From positions 1 to 61,003 of the forward strand of contig JAQWRY010000034.1 in NCBI GenBank assembly GCA_029243485.1: 61,003 bases of DNA, given 5' to 3'. Below are positions 24,357 through 32,793 of the stretch, piece after piece (the stretch's first letter is position 1; each line of letters opens with the position of its first letter). The position numbers and the translations under genes are program-made. Under the pieces are notes generated by a model. That model searched no databases and had not been told where the DNA came from. It worked only from the letters and a program-made list of their open reading frames with translations. Source of the stretch: Candidatus Binatia bacterium. GTDB taxonomy: Bacteria; Desulfobacterota; Binatia; UBA12015.

Positions 24357-25862
24357 TTGACAGGGCAGTCGGAATATTCTGTTGGCGAGATCAAGCGCTT
24401 CCTCGAGCTCTGGTGGGCGGGGGACGAGATGCGGCAGCTACTGTGCGAGCATCACGCCGAGGCCACCGATCGCTACGGGTGTTTGCCAACCCGGGTAGAG
24501 ATGGCTCCGTTCATCGATCCGGATCGCCGATCGGAGCTCGCGGACGAGAATCTTCGCGCTGATTTCCGTGCGTATTCAGACTTCGGGAAATCGAAATTCC
24601 AGCACCTTGCAACCGTTCGCGAGCAATGTCGGCCCAGCGACACTCGTTTCGAGGCGTGGCGCGGCCGGCAAATGGGTCGCAACCGTATGGTCAATGGCAT
24701 TACCGTCGACCACGCTCTTCCCCATATTCCCTTCGCCATCGAGATCTGTCGCGGCTGTTCGGTCGGCTGTTGGTATTGCGGCTGTGACGCGGGTCCGTTG
24801 GAAGCGATCTTTCGATACGGAGAGGAAGAGGCTGAGCTCTATAGAGGAATTCTCCGTATTCTTCGCAAAAAACTTGGGCCAGCGGCGAGATTCGGGAGCA
24901 GTTATTGGGCAACCGACCCGTTGGACAACCCGGATTATGAGCGATTCATGGACGACTTCCATGAGATCTGCGGAATGTACCCCCAGACGACGACCGCTCG
25001 GCCGGATGCGGATATCGACCGCACGCGTCGATTGTTGCGTGTATCGCAAGCCAAGGGTCGCTTCATCAATCGCTTCTCGATCCAGAGTTTGCGACAGCTT
25101 GATGTCGTGATGCGAGGCTTTACCGCCGACGAATTGGTCCGAGTAGAACTGGTCCCGCAATTCCCCCAGGGCGTCGTGGCAAAAGCGAATGCCGGTCGAT
25201 TCTTTCGGCATGCAGTCGACAAACCGCATCTCATCGAGAAGGAGGTCGCAAAGATTCGACGCCTTCGTGAGGAGAAGGGGCAGCCGGCTCCGGAGGAGAT
25301 GGTCACGGCAGGGACCAATAGCTGCATGAGCGGCTTCTGGATCAACCTGGTGGATCGCTTTATTCGTCTTGTCAGCCCAACTTCGGCATCCGAGCAATGG
25401 CCTGGCGGCTGGATTCTCTTCGAGGAGGTTTCGTTTCGCGATGCCGAGGAACTCGAGGAAAAGGTCGAGGGACTGATCGAGAGGCATATGCCGTCGTCAC
25501 TGCCTTCGTATCGCAACGTGGCTTTCACATCCGGCCTCGACTTTGCGCCGACCGAGCGCGGTTTTACGGTACGGACTCCGCATGCCCAATTCGCGTTGGA
25601 AGCACCTGAAGGGCGGGCCCCGTTGACGGGCGTTGGCGACCTCATCCGTTCGGGAAACCGGCACCCTGAGGAGATCTGCTTTCTCGCCAGGATGCAGTAC
25701 GGCACCTTCGAAGCCGATGCACAGCGGGCCCTGGACGAATGTTTCGAGCGCGGACTTCTTCGTGAAGAGCCGGAAGTGAACTTTTTCGAGCAGGAGCATA
25801 TCGAGGGTCCGGCAAAGAAGCTCCGGAGAGTCGGACCGATCGCCTCTCGCGCTCCTGCATGA
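24357..25862 (+). CDS. PoyD-like radical SAM peptide epimerase, copy 2
   Basis: 501 residues, collinear with copy 1 at 11338: S-V-G-E-I-K-R-F-L-E-L-W at the N-terminus, C134-S-V-G-C138-W-Y-C141-G as the cluster motif, Y-W-A-T-D-P-L-D-N-P and the G-T-N-S-C-M-S-G-F-W block. It probably arose by duplication and could divide the epimerisation sites with copy 1 or act in the opposite direction along the core. The start is TTG at 24357 after AAGGG. It is 98 bases after YcaO and overlaps the dehydratase gene by ATGA (25859-25862). Confidence 0.92.
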   Translation: MTGQSEYSVGEIKRFLELWWAGDEMRQLLCEHHAEATDRYGCLPTRVEMAPFIDPDRRSELADENLRADFRAYSDFGKSKFQHLATVREQCRPSDTRFEAWRGRQMGRNRMVNGITVDHALPHIPFAIEICRGCSVGCWYCGCDAGPLEAIFRYGEEEAELYRGILRILRKKLGPAARFGSSYWATDPLDNPDYERFMDDFHEICGMYPQTTTARPDADIDRTRRLLRVSQAKGRFINRFSIQSLRQLDVVMRGFTADELVRVELVPQFPQGVVAKANAGRFFRHAVDKPHLIEKEVAKIRRLREEKGQPAPEEMVTAGTNSCMSGFWINLVDRFIRLVSPTSASEQWPGGWILFEEVSFRDAEELEEKVEGLIERHMPSSLPSYRNVAFTSGLDFAPTERGFTVRTPHAQFALEAPEGRAPLTGVGDLIRSGNRHPEEICFLARMQYGTFEADAQRALDECFERGLLREEPEVNFFEQEHIEGPAKKLRRVGPIASRAPA

Positions 25863-27415
25863 CGCTCTCGGATGACGAAAGTGCCACGGCCGTTCCCGGC
25901 ACCGATTCCGAGGCGCGGTTTCGCCAGCGAGGACCATCGGCTGAGGATTTCCGCCGCGCCATCCGGGCCCACCGTGAACAGCGAGAGATTCCGTCCGGAT
26001 CGGACCCATCGCAACTTCTGTTTCTGCCCTTTGCCTTCCAGTGGCGTCGCGAGCTAGCCCTTTACTTGGATTCTTCCGGGATCGATATCCGGTTGACCAA
26101 CCTTCGAGCTTTGCAGGATCGCTTTCTCGGGTTTCTCTGGCGGAGGGCCGGCCACCCCGTGCGCGGTGAATACCCTGTCGACAATATCGACGACGCTTTT
26201 CTCGCACGGTTTGGCGTCCGTAGGGAGGGAGAAGGCCACGAGTCGGTGGCCCGGAAACTTGGTGAGGAACTCGCTTCGTTTCGCCGGGAGATGCCTCGAT
26301 GGTGGCGGCTCTTAGGGGAAGTCACGGCGCGTTCGAGTCTTTTTGTTGCCCGAGTGGCGAGGCAAAGCGCGGCGATGAGTGCGCGGCTTGGCGGGGCGGA
26401 CTCGGCGTCGCCTCTGACGATTTCTCTTGAACCCTGGAAATCCGATCCCCACGATGGCAACCGCACCGTCGTCCGTGTCGCCTTCGACGCTAGAGGTCTC
26501 TGGTACTACAAGCCTCGTGCCCTCGACATGGAAACCGTGATGGATGAGTTGATGGGACGGGCTCGAGAAATCTTTCCCGAGCTTTTCCCAGAAGTACTGC
26601 CTGCTCTCCATGTGGCCGGTCAGGAAGGTTGGATGCAGGCCGTCGGACCATGCCGCGATCTCCCCGAGCGGCTTCATGCGGATTATTTTCAACACGCAGG
26701 AGCGCTATTGGCCCTGGTGCGATCGGTCGGTGGTATGGATTTCTACCGGGACAATCTGGTGTCGGATGCCGATGGGTGGTTGGTCCCGGTCGATTCCGAA
26801 TGCCTTTTTTCCGACGAGACTCTGGACGGAGGGGGGCCCGCAGGAATTCTTGAGAGCGGAATCCTGCCCATTTCTTCGCGCCGTCTGGGTCCACGGGTCG
26901 CGGGAATCACGACCGGCTTTCTCGATGTCCCAGATGCGCGTCTGCGGGAAATCCTGCACCGAGGCGCCCCCTTCGTGGAGGCAGGTTTTCGTCGATGTCG
27001 TCTCGCCCTTGCGCGCCATGTCTCTGCCTGGCTGGAGGAGAAGGATCTGCGTCTCCGGTGGTCTTCCCTGAGACGACGGCGTCTGCGGGTCGGAACCCTG
27101 GGGTATTACACGGCCATTGAAAGGGCACTTTCGCCCGCCAATCTTGTCGACGATTCCTCCTGGCGTGGATCGCTTCGCCGACATCTCGAGGAAGTTAGCC
27201 CGGGGCCCCGCGAGAACCCCGCGGAAATGGAATTCGATGTTGAGGATCTCTCGCAGTTGGATATCCCTCACTGGACCGAAGCCCTCGCAGAAGGAGGGGG
27301 CGCGGTTTTCGAGAGACTTTCGAAGAGACTCGGCTGCGTCGACGAGCGGTGGGTCGACGAGGAGTGTCGGATTCTCGTCGCGAGCCTGACCGGCAAGATT
27401 GCGGAGCGATCATGA
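25859..27415 (+). CDS. PoyF-like LanM-type dehydratase domain protein (no cyclase)
   Basis: 518 residues matching the N-terminal dehydratase half of class II lanthionine synthetases; the LanC cyclase half is absent, as in PoyF, which dehydrates the first core Thr of polytheonamide. Visible sites are D196-P-H198 (the D-x-H of S-D-x-H-x-G), K218-P-R220 in Y-Y-K-P-R, and the later R410-x-x-T413 used in phosphate elimination. Odd point: the usual D-L-H-F-E-N motif reads D294-F-Y-R-D-N299, so its His is replaced. The core starts with Thr and also has Thr6, 12, 13, 23 and 33; dehydration of Thr1 to build an N-cap is the expected role. It overlaps both neighbours by ATGA. Confidence 0.88.
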   Translation: MTLSDDESATAVPGTDSEARFRQRGPSAEDFRRAIRAHREQREIPSGSDPSQLLFLPFAFQWRRELALYLDSSGIDIRLTNLRALQDRFLGFLWRRAGHPVRGEYPVDNIDDAFLARFGVRREGEGHESVARKLGEELASFRREMPRWWRLLGEVTARSSLFVARVARQSAAMSARLGGADSASPLTISLEPWKSDPHDGNRTVVRVAFDARGLWYYKPRALDMETVMDELMGRAREIFPELFPEVLPALHVAGQEGWMQAVGPCRDLPERLHADYFQHAGALLALVRSVGGMDFYRDNLVSDADGWLVPVDSECLFSDETLDGGGPAGILESGILPISSRRLGPRVAGITTGFLDVPDARLREILHRGAPFVEAGFRRCRLALARHVSAWLEEKDLRLRWSSLRRRRLRVGTLGYYTAIERALSPANLVDDSSWRGSLRRHLEEVSPGPRENPAEMEFDVEDLSQLDIPHWTEALAEGGGAVFERLSKRLGCVDERWVDEECRILVASLTGKIAERS

Positions 27416-28599
27416 CCACGGAGGAGAGCAGAATCGGGGAGGCGAGCGACCCGCGGGGGGCCCTTCGTCCCGAGTCCTGCTCGGTTGCCGCCTTCGAGAC
27501 ATTTCCCTTCGAGGTGCCCGTTTCTTCGCTCCCCCTTCATGCCACCGGCTTGCCGGATCCATGGCATCCGCTCCAACGGTGGGCGCCCGACTCGATCGCT
27601 TCGCGCCATGGCGAGGTTCTTGTTCCCTTGGCTCGTGGTCGCGAAGGCAACTTCGGGTATCACGCTGATCGTGCGATCGGCGAGTCGCCGGCGGCTTTCG
27701 ATATTTTCGAAGTACCCCTGGCCGAAGCGGTTGAGCGCGTGAAGTATCCTCGGGGTCGCGATTTGTACGCAATGAAGCAGGTTTCCCTCGATAGAAGCCC
27801 GCCGGGGCTTCGACAGGAAGCTCCCTGCCCCTCATTCCTTGCAGGTCGCGGGCACCTCAGCTGGCTCTGGATCAGCGGTGACCATACGCGGACCTGCCTC
27901 CATTTCGATCGTGCGAACGGTTTGATCGTCCAGTTGCAGGGCTCCAAGAAGATTACGTTGGCCCCACCGGAAGAGACGGAACGGATCCCGCTCCACCCGG
28001 AGCGTTCTGCTTCGGCTCATGGCAGCGACCTGGATCTTGCATCCGAGGCGGCCCGTCGATTGCGTCGCATCGAGGTTCTCCTGGACGCAGGGCAGGCGCT
28101 TTTGCTTCCCGCGTTCTGGTTCCACCAGGTGGAAAATCTAGGTGTCAGTGTGTCGGTACATTACTCCTGGCGCCCAAGTATCCCTCAGCGTCTTCTCGCG
28201 CCGGCACGTCGGCTTGCCGGACATGATTTTTCTGCGAACCGCCTGCGCTCCTTGCGTACACAACTCACTCTGTCGGGTGATCTCCATGCGAGAGATTACG
28301 CGTCGCGGTCTCGAGAACGAGGCGATGAGGTTGCCGCGGCGCTGGTCCTCCTCGCGGACTGGGAGGAGATGTTCTTCGCGACCTGTCCCGGTGCGGCGAA
28401 CGCCGATGAGGTTTTCGCGCGGTCGGATCTGTCCGCTGAGACTCGCGCAGACTTCCGCTGGATTCTTCAGCAGGTGGGGAAGGCTGATCAGCGGCCCCTT
28501 ACGTCCCCTGAGGCCGCCTCGATTCTCTCGCGACTGGCCTCTGCTCAGGACCTTCGACCCAAACCATCACATCCTTATGCACACCTGGGTTCGCGATGA
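27412..28599 (+). CDS. Cupin-8/JmjC-like Fe(II)/2OG oxygenase, copy 1
   Basis: 395 residues. The jelly-roll core has T-C-L-H-F-D-R (H-x-D), G-S-K-K-I-T-L-A-P-P and F-W-F-H-Q-V-E-N with the distal His, as in FIH/JmjC-type hydroxylases. These enzymes hydroxylate side-chain carbons of peptides. The start at 27412 has GGAG upstream and overlaps the dehydratase stop by ATGA; it overlaps the next gene the same way. Together they suggest beta-hydroxylation of core Val or Asn. The C-terminal ~120 residues are alpha-helical and unassigned. Confidence 0.8.
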   Translation: MTTEESRIGEASDPRGALRPESCSVAAFETFPFEVPVSSLPLHATGLPDPWHPLQRWAPDSIASRHGEVLVPLARGREGNFGYHADRAIGESPAAFDIFEVPLAEAVERVKYPRGRDLYAMKQVSLDRSPPGLRQEAPCPSFLAGRGHLSWLWISGDHTRTCLHFDRANGLIVQLQGSKKITLAPPEETERIPLHPERSASAHGSDLDLASEAARRLRRIEVLLDAGQALLLPAFWFHQVENLGVSVSVHYSWRPSIPQRLLAPARRLAGHDFSANRLRSLRTQLTLSGDLHARDYASRSRERGDEVAAALVLLADWEEMFFATCPGAANADEVFARSDLSAETRADFRWILQQVGKADQRPLTSPEAASILSRLASAQDLRPKPSHPYAHLGSR

Positions 28600-29774
28600 C
28601 GTGTCCATCGTCTTCCCTGGAAAAGCATCCATGGTCGGATCTGGAACGTTCCGGCGCGAACTTCGAGAAGCCTGTTCTGTTCGATTTGGAGGGGGGCGAC
28701 TGGGACTTGTCGGATTGGAGCCCCGCAGCGCTCGAGGCCCGCCTCGGCGATGAAGAAGCGCCGGTCGCGATCTCCGACGAGCCAGTGTTCGGATATTCTG
28801 CGGATGCGAGCGGGACGGAACCCAGCCACCTTTTTCGCTTCGAGACCCTTCCTTTCGCCGCTGCCCTTTCCGAGATGCTCGACCCTAGGCCAGGCCGCCA
28901 CCTCTACCTCATGCAGGTTCTCGTCCCCCCGTTCTTGCCAAGCCTGGCGGAAATCGCACCCTCGCTGTCCTTTATGGACGCGAAGTTGAACAAGCGCAGC
29001 ATCTGGATCGGCCCGGAAGGGACTACAACACCTCTTCATTTCGACCGGTTCAGGTCGGTCTTCATACAGCTTCACGGAAGTAAGAAGATCAACCTTTTCC
29101 CTCCGGACGACGTCCGAAAGTTGGAAATGTTTCCCGTCGAGTCAACGACTCCGCACCTCACGAAGGTGAATTTAGATTCCCTTGCGCCACAGGAGGCAGC
29201 CGCCCTGAACTCCCGGGCGTCTGCGGAAATCGAACTCCGACCGGGAGAAGCTCTCCTTGTGCCCCCGTACTGGTTCCACCAGGTCCGAAATCGGGGACTT
29301 TCGATCTCGGTCCACCACTGGTGGGCGTGCAAGATGCAGCGCGAGCTGCCCGCCAATGCCGGCGCACTCGTTCTCCACGAATTCCGACGTTGCCGCCTGC
29401 AACGTCTTGCGTGGGCCGCGTGTAACGAAGAGCGTCCGCTCCTTCTCGACCTCGCCCCCTTGTTCTTTAGCCGTGAGGAGCCGGGCAACGCCCTGCTCGT
29501 GGTCGCGGCTGCGCTAGAGATGACGGTGCGAGGGCGGGCGGTACGCCATGGGCTGCCCTGGCCACAGGCGGCTACTTTCAGAGTCTTGCTTGACGTCATG
29601 CGGGAGAGGGAACTGATCTCGGCGGACGATTTCGGCTGGCTTGTGGAAATCGTTGCGGTTACGGAGAGCGCGGACCGGGGACGCACTCCAAGGCTCCCGC
29701 TCGGAGATTGCGAGACTCATCTCGAGCGAGCCAGGCGATTCACGTCAACTTCAACTCGACCGTCGGGGGGCTAA
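28596..29774 (+). CDS. Cupin-8/JmjC-like Fe(II)/2OG oxygenase, copy 2
   Basis: 392 residues, paralogous to the preceding gene: T-T-P-L-H-F-D-R (His-x-Asp), H-G-S-K-K-I-N-L-F-P-P, and Y-W-F-H-Q-V-R-N with the distal His, followed by S-I-S-V-H-H-W-W. A predicted peptide hydroxylase, translationally coupled to copy 1 (ATGA at 28596-28599). It is the last gene of the YcaO operon and its 3' end overlaps the convergent methyltransferase by 4 bases. Confidence 0.8.
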   Translation: MTCPSSSLEKHPWSDLERSGANFEKPVLFDLEGGDWDLSDWSPAALEARLGDEEAPVAISDEPVFGYSADASGTEPSHLFRFETLPFAAALSEMLDPRPGRHLYLMQVLVPPFLPSLAEIAPSLSFMDAKLNKRSIWIGPEGTTTPLHFDRFRSVFIQLHGSKKINLFPPDDVRKLEMFPVESTTPHLTKVNLDSLAPQEAAALNSRASAEIELRPGEALLVPPYWFHQVRNRGLSISVHHWWACKMQRELPANAGALVLHEFRRCRLQRLAWAACNEERPLLLDLAPLFFSREEPGNALLVVAAALEMTVRGRAVRHGLPWPQAATFRVLLDVMRERELISADDFGWLVEIVAVTESADRGRTPRLPLGDCETHLERARRFTSTSTRPSGG

Positions 29775-30463
29775 TTCTCGTCCAGTCTTACCCAGGGGCT
29801 GATGTCGTCGGGAGCCGGGTGAGGTTCGATGTGCAGAACCGAGGTTGCGTTCTGCGCCGAGGCCGATTTCAGGATCCGAAAGCAGGAGAACCGCCGTCTC
29901 CCATGATCCGAAAGAATCTCGGGCGGGAGGATCTCCTCGATCGGAGGACCATTGTCGACGAGGATCCAACCACGGTCTGAAAGGTAGGGCAGGTAGAACT
30001 CGACCACGTTTCGCGCACCAAGGGTGCGATCAAGCGAAATATTTCTCCCCATGGCGATATCGCTCCAGACCAGGTCGAGGGGCTCATCCGTGGGCACCGG
30101 GAGCTTGCTGTCGCGACGTTCCGGGTAAAGAAGTGCCTGCTCAAAGGTGAGGTGGTTTTGTAGACCTAGCTCCTCCGCGAGTTGCAGAAAGTCGGGGTCG
30201 GGTTCGCCCCCATCATAGGTCCAGACGTGGCCGTCTCCCGGATTTTCCCTCATCGCCAGTGCACACCAGAGGGCAGAAACTCCGAATCCGGTACCGAGTT
30301 CGATCACCCTGCGACACCCCTGCATGCGAAGGAGGGAGTACAGCCAGGTTCCTGTAAATTCGGTACCGAAAACAAGCCCCTTGTGGCTCATCGCGTACTG
30401 GAGCAGTTTCTGGTGCGAGGAAGCCGTGAAGTGCATCGCCTCGTAGGGAAATCGCGTGGTCAT
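29771..30463 (-). CDS. SAM-dependent methyltransferase-like protein A
   Basis: 230 residues with a class I Rossmann fold: motif I V-I-E-L-G-T-G-F-G-V-S-A near residue 54, acidic V-W-T-Y-D-G-G-E after strand 2, and L-V-W-S-D-I-A-M-G in the motif IV position. The layout is close to CmcI or caffeoyl-CoA-type methyltransferases, often acting on oxygen. The substrate is unknown; it could methylate a hydroxylated core residue. It ends the kinase/methyltransferase operon (ATGA with the next gene) and converges on the cupin operon. Confidence 0.65.
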   Translation of the reverse strand: MTTRFPYEAMHFTASSHQKLLQYAMSHKGLVFGTEFTGTWLYSLLRMQGCRRVIELGTGFGVSALWCALAMRENPGDGHVWTYDGGEPDPDFLQLAEELGLQNHLTFEQALLYPERRDSKLPVPTDEPLDLVWSDIAMGRNISLDRTLGARNVVEFYLPYLSDRGWILVDNGPPIEEILPPEILSDHGRRRFSCFRILKSASAQNATSVLHIEPHPAPDDISPWVRLDEN

Positions 30464-31206
30464 TGCGGCTCTACCCGGCTGGCGAAAAGTACGCTGAAAA
30501 TCGGGCGGGGCACAGGATCATCTTCAATACCGCGGGCCCGCAGATATTTCTCTTCCATCCATTCCCGCGCAAAGCAATCTCTCACCTCGGCGAGAGACAG
30601 GGGCCCGGGAGTGTCGGCTTCGACGTCCACGCTGACGACGATCGCGTGCTGGCAGTGCAAGGCGAGTTCCGAGACAAACTCCCGGGCTTCCCCGGAATCC
30701 ATCCAGTAAAGTACATTGGCCAGCAGGGTCACATCGGGTCGGGGGAGTTCACCAAGCGAGATCTTCGGACCTCCGGATTGGACTCGCAGCCGCTGATCAT
30801 CAACTTCCTGGTGGCTTCCGATTCTCGCGTGGCGGCACTCGATCCGGGCATAGGTCTCTGGCTCGGACCGAGCATGGTGGCCCAGAACGTACTCGGCCTG
30901 GCGGTACCATCCGGCGTCCGCCTCAATTCCGAGGACTCCGCCAAATCCTGCTTCTGCGGCGCGGAGGAGATGAAGACCCGCGTTACTACCGACCTCGAGA
31001 AAGAACTTCCTCCGACGTTCTCGTTCGGGGAGAAGGGGCTCGATGAAATTCGTCCACTTGCCCTCTCCATGAACCGAGCTTCGCCGGGTGGAGGGATCCT
31101 GAACCGGTGCCGGAACGCCCTCGACCGTGATCGGCTGGTACCAGTCTCGCTCGGTCGCGAGTTGTGCCAGCGCCCTCTCGATCTCTTCCTTGGAGGGGTC
31201 CGTCAT
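30460..31206 (-). CDS. SAM-dependent methyltransferase-like protein B
   Basis: 248 residues. Motif I is F-F-L-E-V-G-S-N-A-G-L-H near residue 68, with G-I-E-A-D after strand 2 and a V-T-L-L-A-N-V-L-Y-W strand, consistent with a DUF1698/FkbM-like Rossmann methyltransferase. No substrate signature. It overlaps both the upstream kinase-like gene (4 bases) and methyltransferase A. Confidence 0.65.
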   Translation of the reverse strand: MTDPSKEEIERALAQLATERDWYQPITVEGVPAPVQDPSTRRSSVHGEGKWTNFIEPLLPERERRRKFFLEVGSNAGLHLLRAAEAGFGGVLGIEADAGWYRQAEYVLGHHARSEPETYARIECRHARIGSHQEVDDQRLRVQSGGPKISLGELPRPDVTLLANVLYWMDSGEAREFVSELALHCQHAIVVSVDVEADTPGPLSLAEVRDCFAREWMEEKYLRARGIEDDPVPRPIFSVLFASRVEPQ

Positions 31207-32183
31207 GTCGGCTCCGCTAGGGGAGGGAGAAGCGAGATTCCCTGAAGGCGTTTTTGCATCCAGTCGAGAATGAAGTCGATACGAAGGTCGAATACTTCGC
31301 CATCCGGATCAAGACCCCAGACCGGGAACATGCTCTGCACGTCCCGTGCCCCTCGAATCACCATGAGGTCAGCAAAAACCGGGAGCAGAGATCGCTCCTC
31401 GGCGTCCATCGGTCGCACGGACTCGTAGGCATCGAGAAAATTCCGGTGGTGTTCCGTTGCCAAGTTGAGCAGGAAGTTTGCGATATCGAGGCCTCTCCAG
31501 CCCACGAAGGCGTGATCGAAGTCGATCATGTACGCACCTCTTTCGCGGGAGCAGAGAACATTGCGCAGGTTGGCGTCGCCGTGACAGAGACCGAAGCGCT
31601 CCTGGGTACGGGCTAGGTTTTTGAGGGAATCCTTGAGTTCCTCGATCACTCCCCGGAAAAAGTCGATCTCGATTCCCCGCCGGCGCCGGATGGCGCTGGC
31701 GAGAAAGTCCATGGGGTCATCAACAAGATCCCGGGTCTCGAGAACCATTCGCGGGTGGCGATTTCCCAGCGCGGTCATGGCCAGGTGGAGTTTGCCGAGA
31801 TTGCGACCAATCTCCTGTATCCATTCGCCGACCGCATTGGCCTCCAGCGGTGCCCCGGCGACGGCGGGGAAGAGAGCGACGAGGGTTTCCTCACCCGGGA
31901 GCGTAACGGCCCATCGCTCTTCCCTGGTGCGGATCGGTGCGCCGACAGGAAGCCCGCGCTTGCTCAGGTCATGAAGAATCTCGAGCTCGGCCAGGCAGTC
32001 GTCATGGCCTCGAATCCACCACTTGCCAGGGAGATAGAACCTCGCATACCAGACCTGCTTACCGGCGCCGAGGCGGTAGTGGTCATTGAACCCGCGGCGA
32101 ACGAACTGGCACTCGCAGTACGGCGGGACATCCCAATAGCTAGCAGCGAAATGAGAGACTGCCGCTCCCGAAAAAACCTTCAT
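31203..32183 (-). CDS. Aminoglycoside phosphotransferase-like (APH/RdoA-type) kinase
   Basis: 326 residues with the APH fold: N-lobe F-V-R-R-G-F-N-D-H-Y-R-L and V-W-Y-A-R-F-Y, catalytic loop L-C-H-G-D-A-N-L-R-N-V-L near residue 200 and metal loop M-I-D-F-D-H-A near 218. These kinases phosphorylate small molecules or Ser/Thr-like hydroxyls. As the first gene of an operon with two methyltransferases in the RiPP cluster, it could phosphorylate a hydroxylated core, act in producer self-protection, or belong to sugar metabolism with the glycosyltransferases. The sequence does not decide. Confidence 0.8.
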   Translation of the reverse strand: MKVFSGAAVSHFAASYWDVPPYCECQFVRRGFNDHYRLGAGKQVWYARFYLPGKWWIRGHDDCLAELEILHDLSKRGLPVGAPIRTREERWAVTLPGEETLVALFPAVAGAPLEANAVGEWIQEIGRNLGKLHLAMTALGNRHPRMVLETRDLVDDPMDFLASAIRRRRGIEIDFFRGVIEELKDSLKNLARTQERFGLCHGDANLRNVLCSRERGAYMIDFDHAFVGWRGLDIANFLLNLATEHHRNFLDAYESVRPMDAEERSLLPVFADLMVIRGARDVQSMFPVWGLDPDGEVFDLRIDFILDWMQKRLQGISLLPPLAEPT

Positions 32184-32358
32184 CCTGATTCTCTGCCGCG
32201 CGCATTCCCCGCGGGTATCGCTCTGAAAGAGCGCCCACTATGACGCCTATAGGAAGGGCGGAATTCTTCAAGGCAAACGAAGGCGGCCGCCTGGACCGCA
32301 ACCTGGCCCTTGCCCGGATGGCTTTACCGTTCGCCCAACCTCTGGTACGGCGCCTTAC

Positions 32359-32793
32359 ATGTGGCGCTTCCTAAACCTGTTGAGTCTTTTTTTCGTGATC
32401 CTTCTCCACGGCACGGCAGGGCCCGCCATGGGAGGGAATCTGGAGGGCCCCCCCGAGGCCAAGAATGCTGCCCAGGCTTGGCTGGGCCTCCTCGACAAGG
32501 ACGAGTTCGCTACGGCCTGGAAGAAGACGGCCCCTCACTTCCAGGAGAAGATGAAGGAAAAGGATTTCGTCGGGGACTTGAAGCGTGCTCGAGCGGATCT
32601 CGGAGCGTTCCGCTCTCGACAGCTTGTAGATGTCCAGGCCCTGGTCGATCCGCCCAAAAGCCCTCCGGGCCGCTACGTGGTTCTCCTCTACAAGACCACG
32701 TTCGCCAAGCATCTACCGGTCGACGAGAGGGTGTCGATGGTCGCGACAGACAAGGGTGATTGGTCGGTCGCGGGCTATCATTTTGTTCGCTGA
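32359..32793 (+). CDS. DUF4019-like secreted protein
   Basis: 144 residues: signal peptide (F-L-N-L-L-S-L-F-F-V-I-L-L-H-G), then A-A-Q-A-W-L-G-L-L-D-K-D-E-F-A-T-A-W near residue 37 and a terminal G-D-W-S-V-A-G-Y-H, the usual start and end of DUF4019 proteins. Function unknown; periplasmic. Its stop overlaps the proposed TTG start of tolC-2, so the two may be co-expressed and the protein may assist the secretion channel. Confidence 0.7.
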   Translation: MWRFLNLLSLFFVILLHGTAGPAMGGNLEGPPEAKNAAQAWLGLLDKDEFATAWKKTAPHFQEKMKEKDFVGDLKRARADLGAFRSRQLVDVQALVDPPKSPPGRYVVLLYKTTFAKHLPVDERVSMVATDKGDWSVAGYHFVR

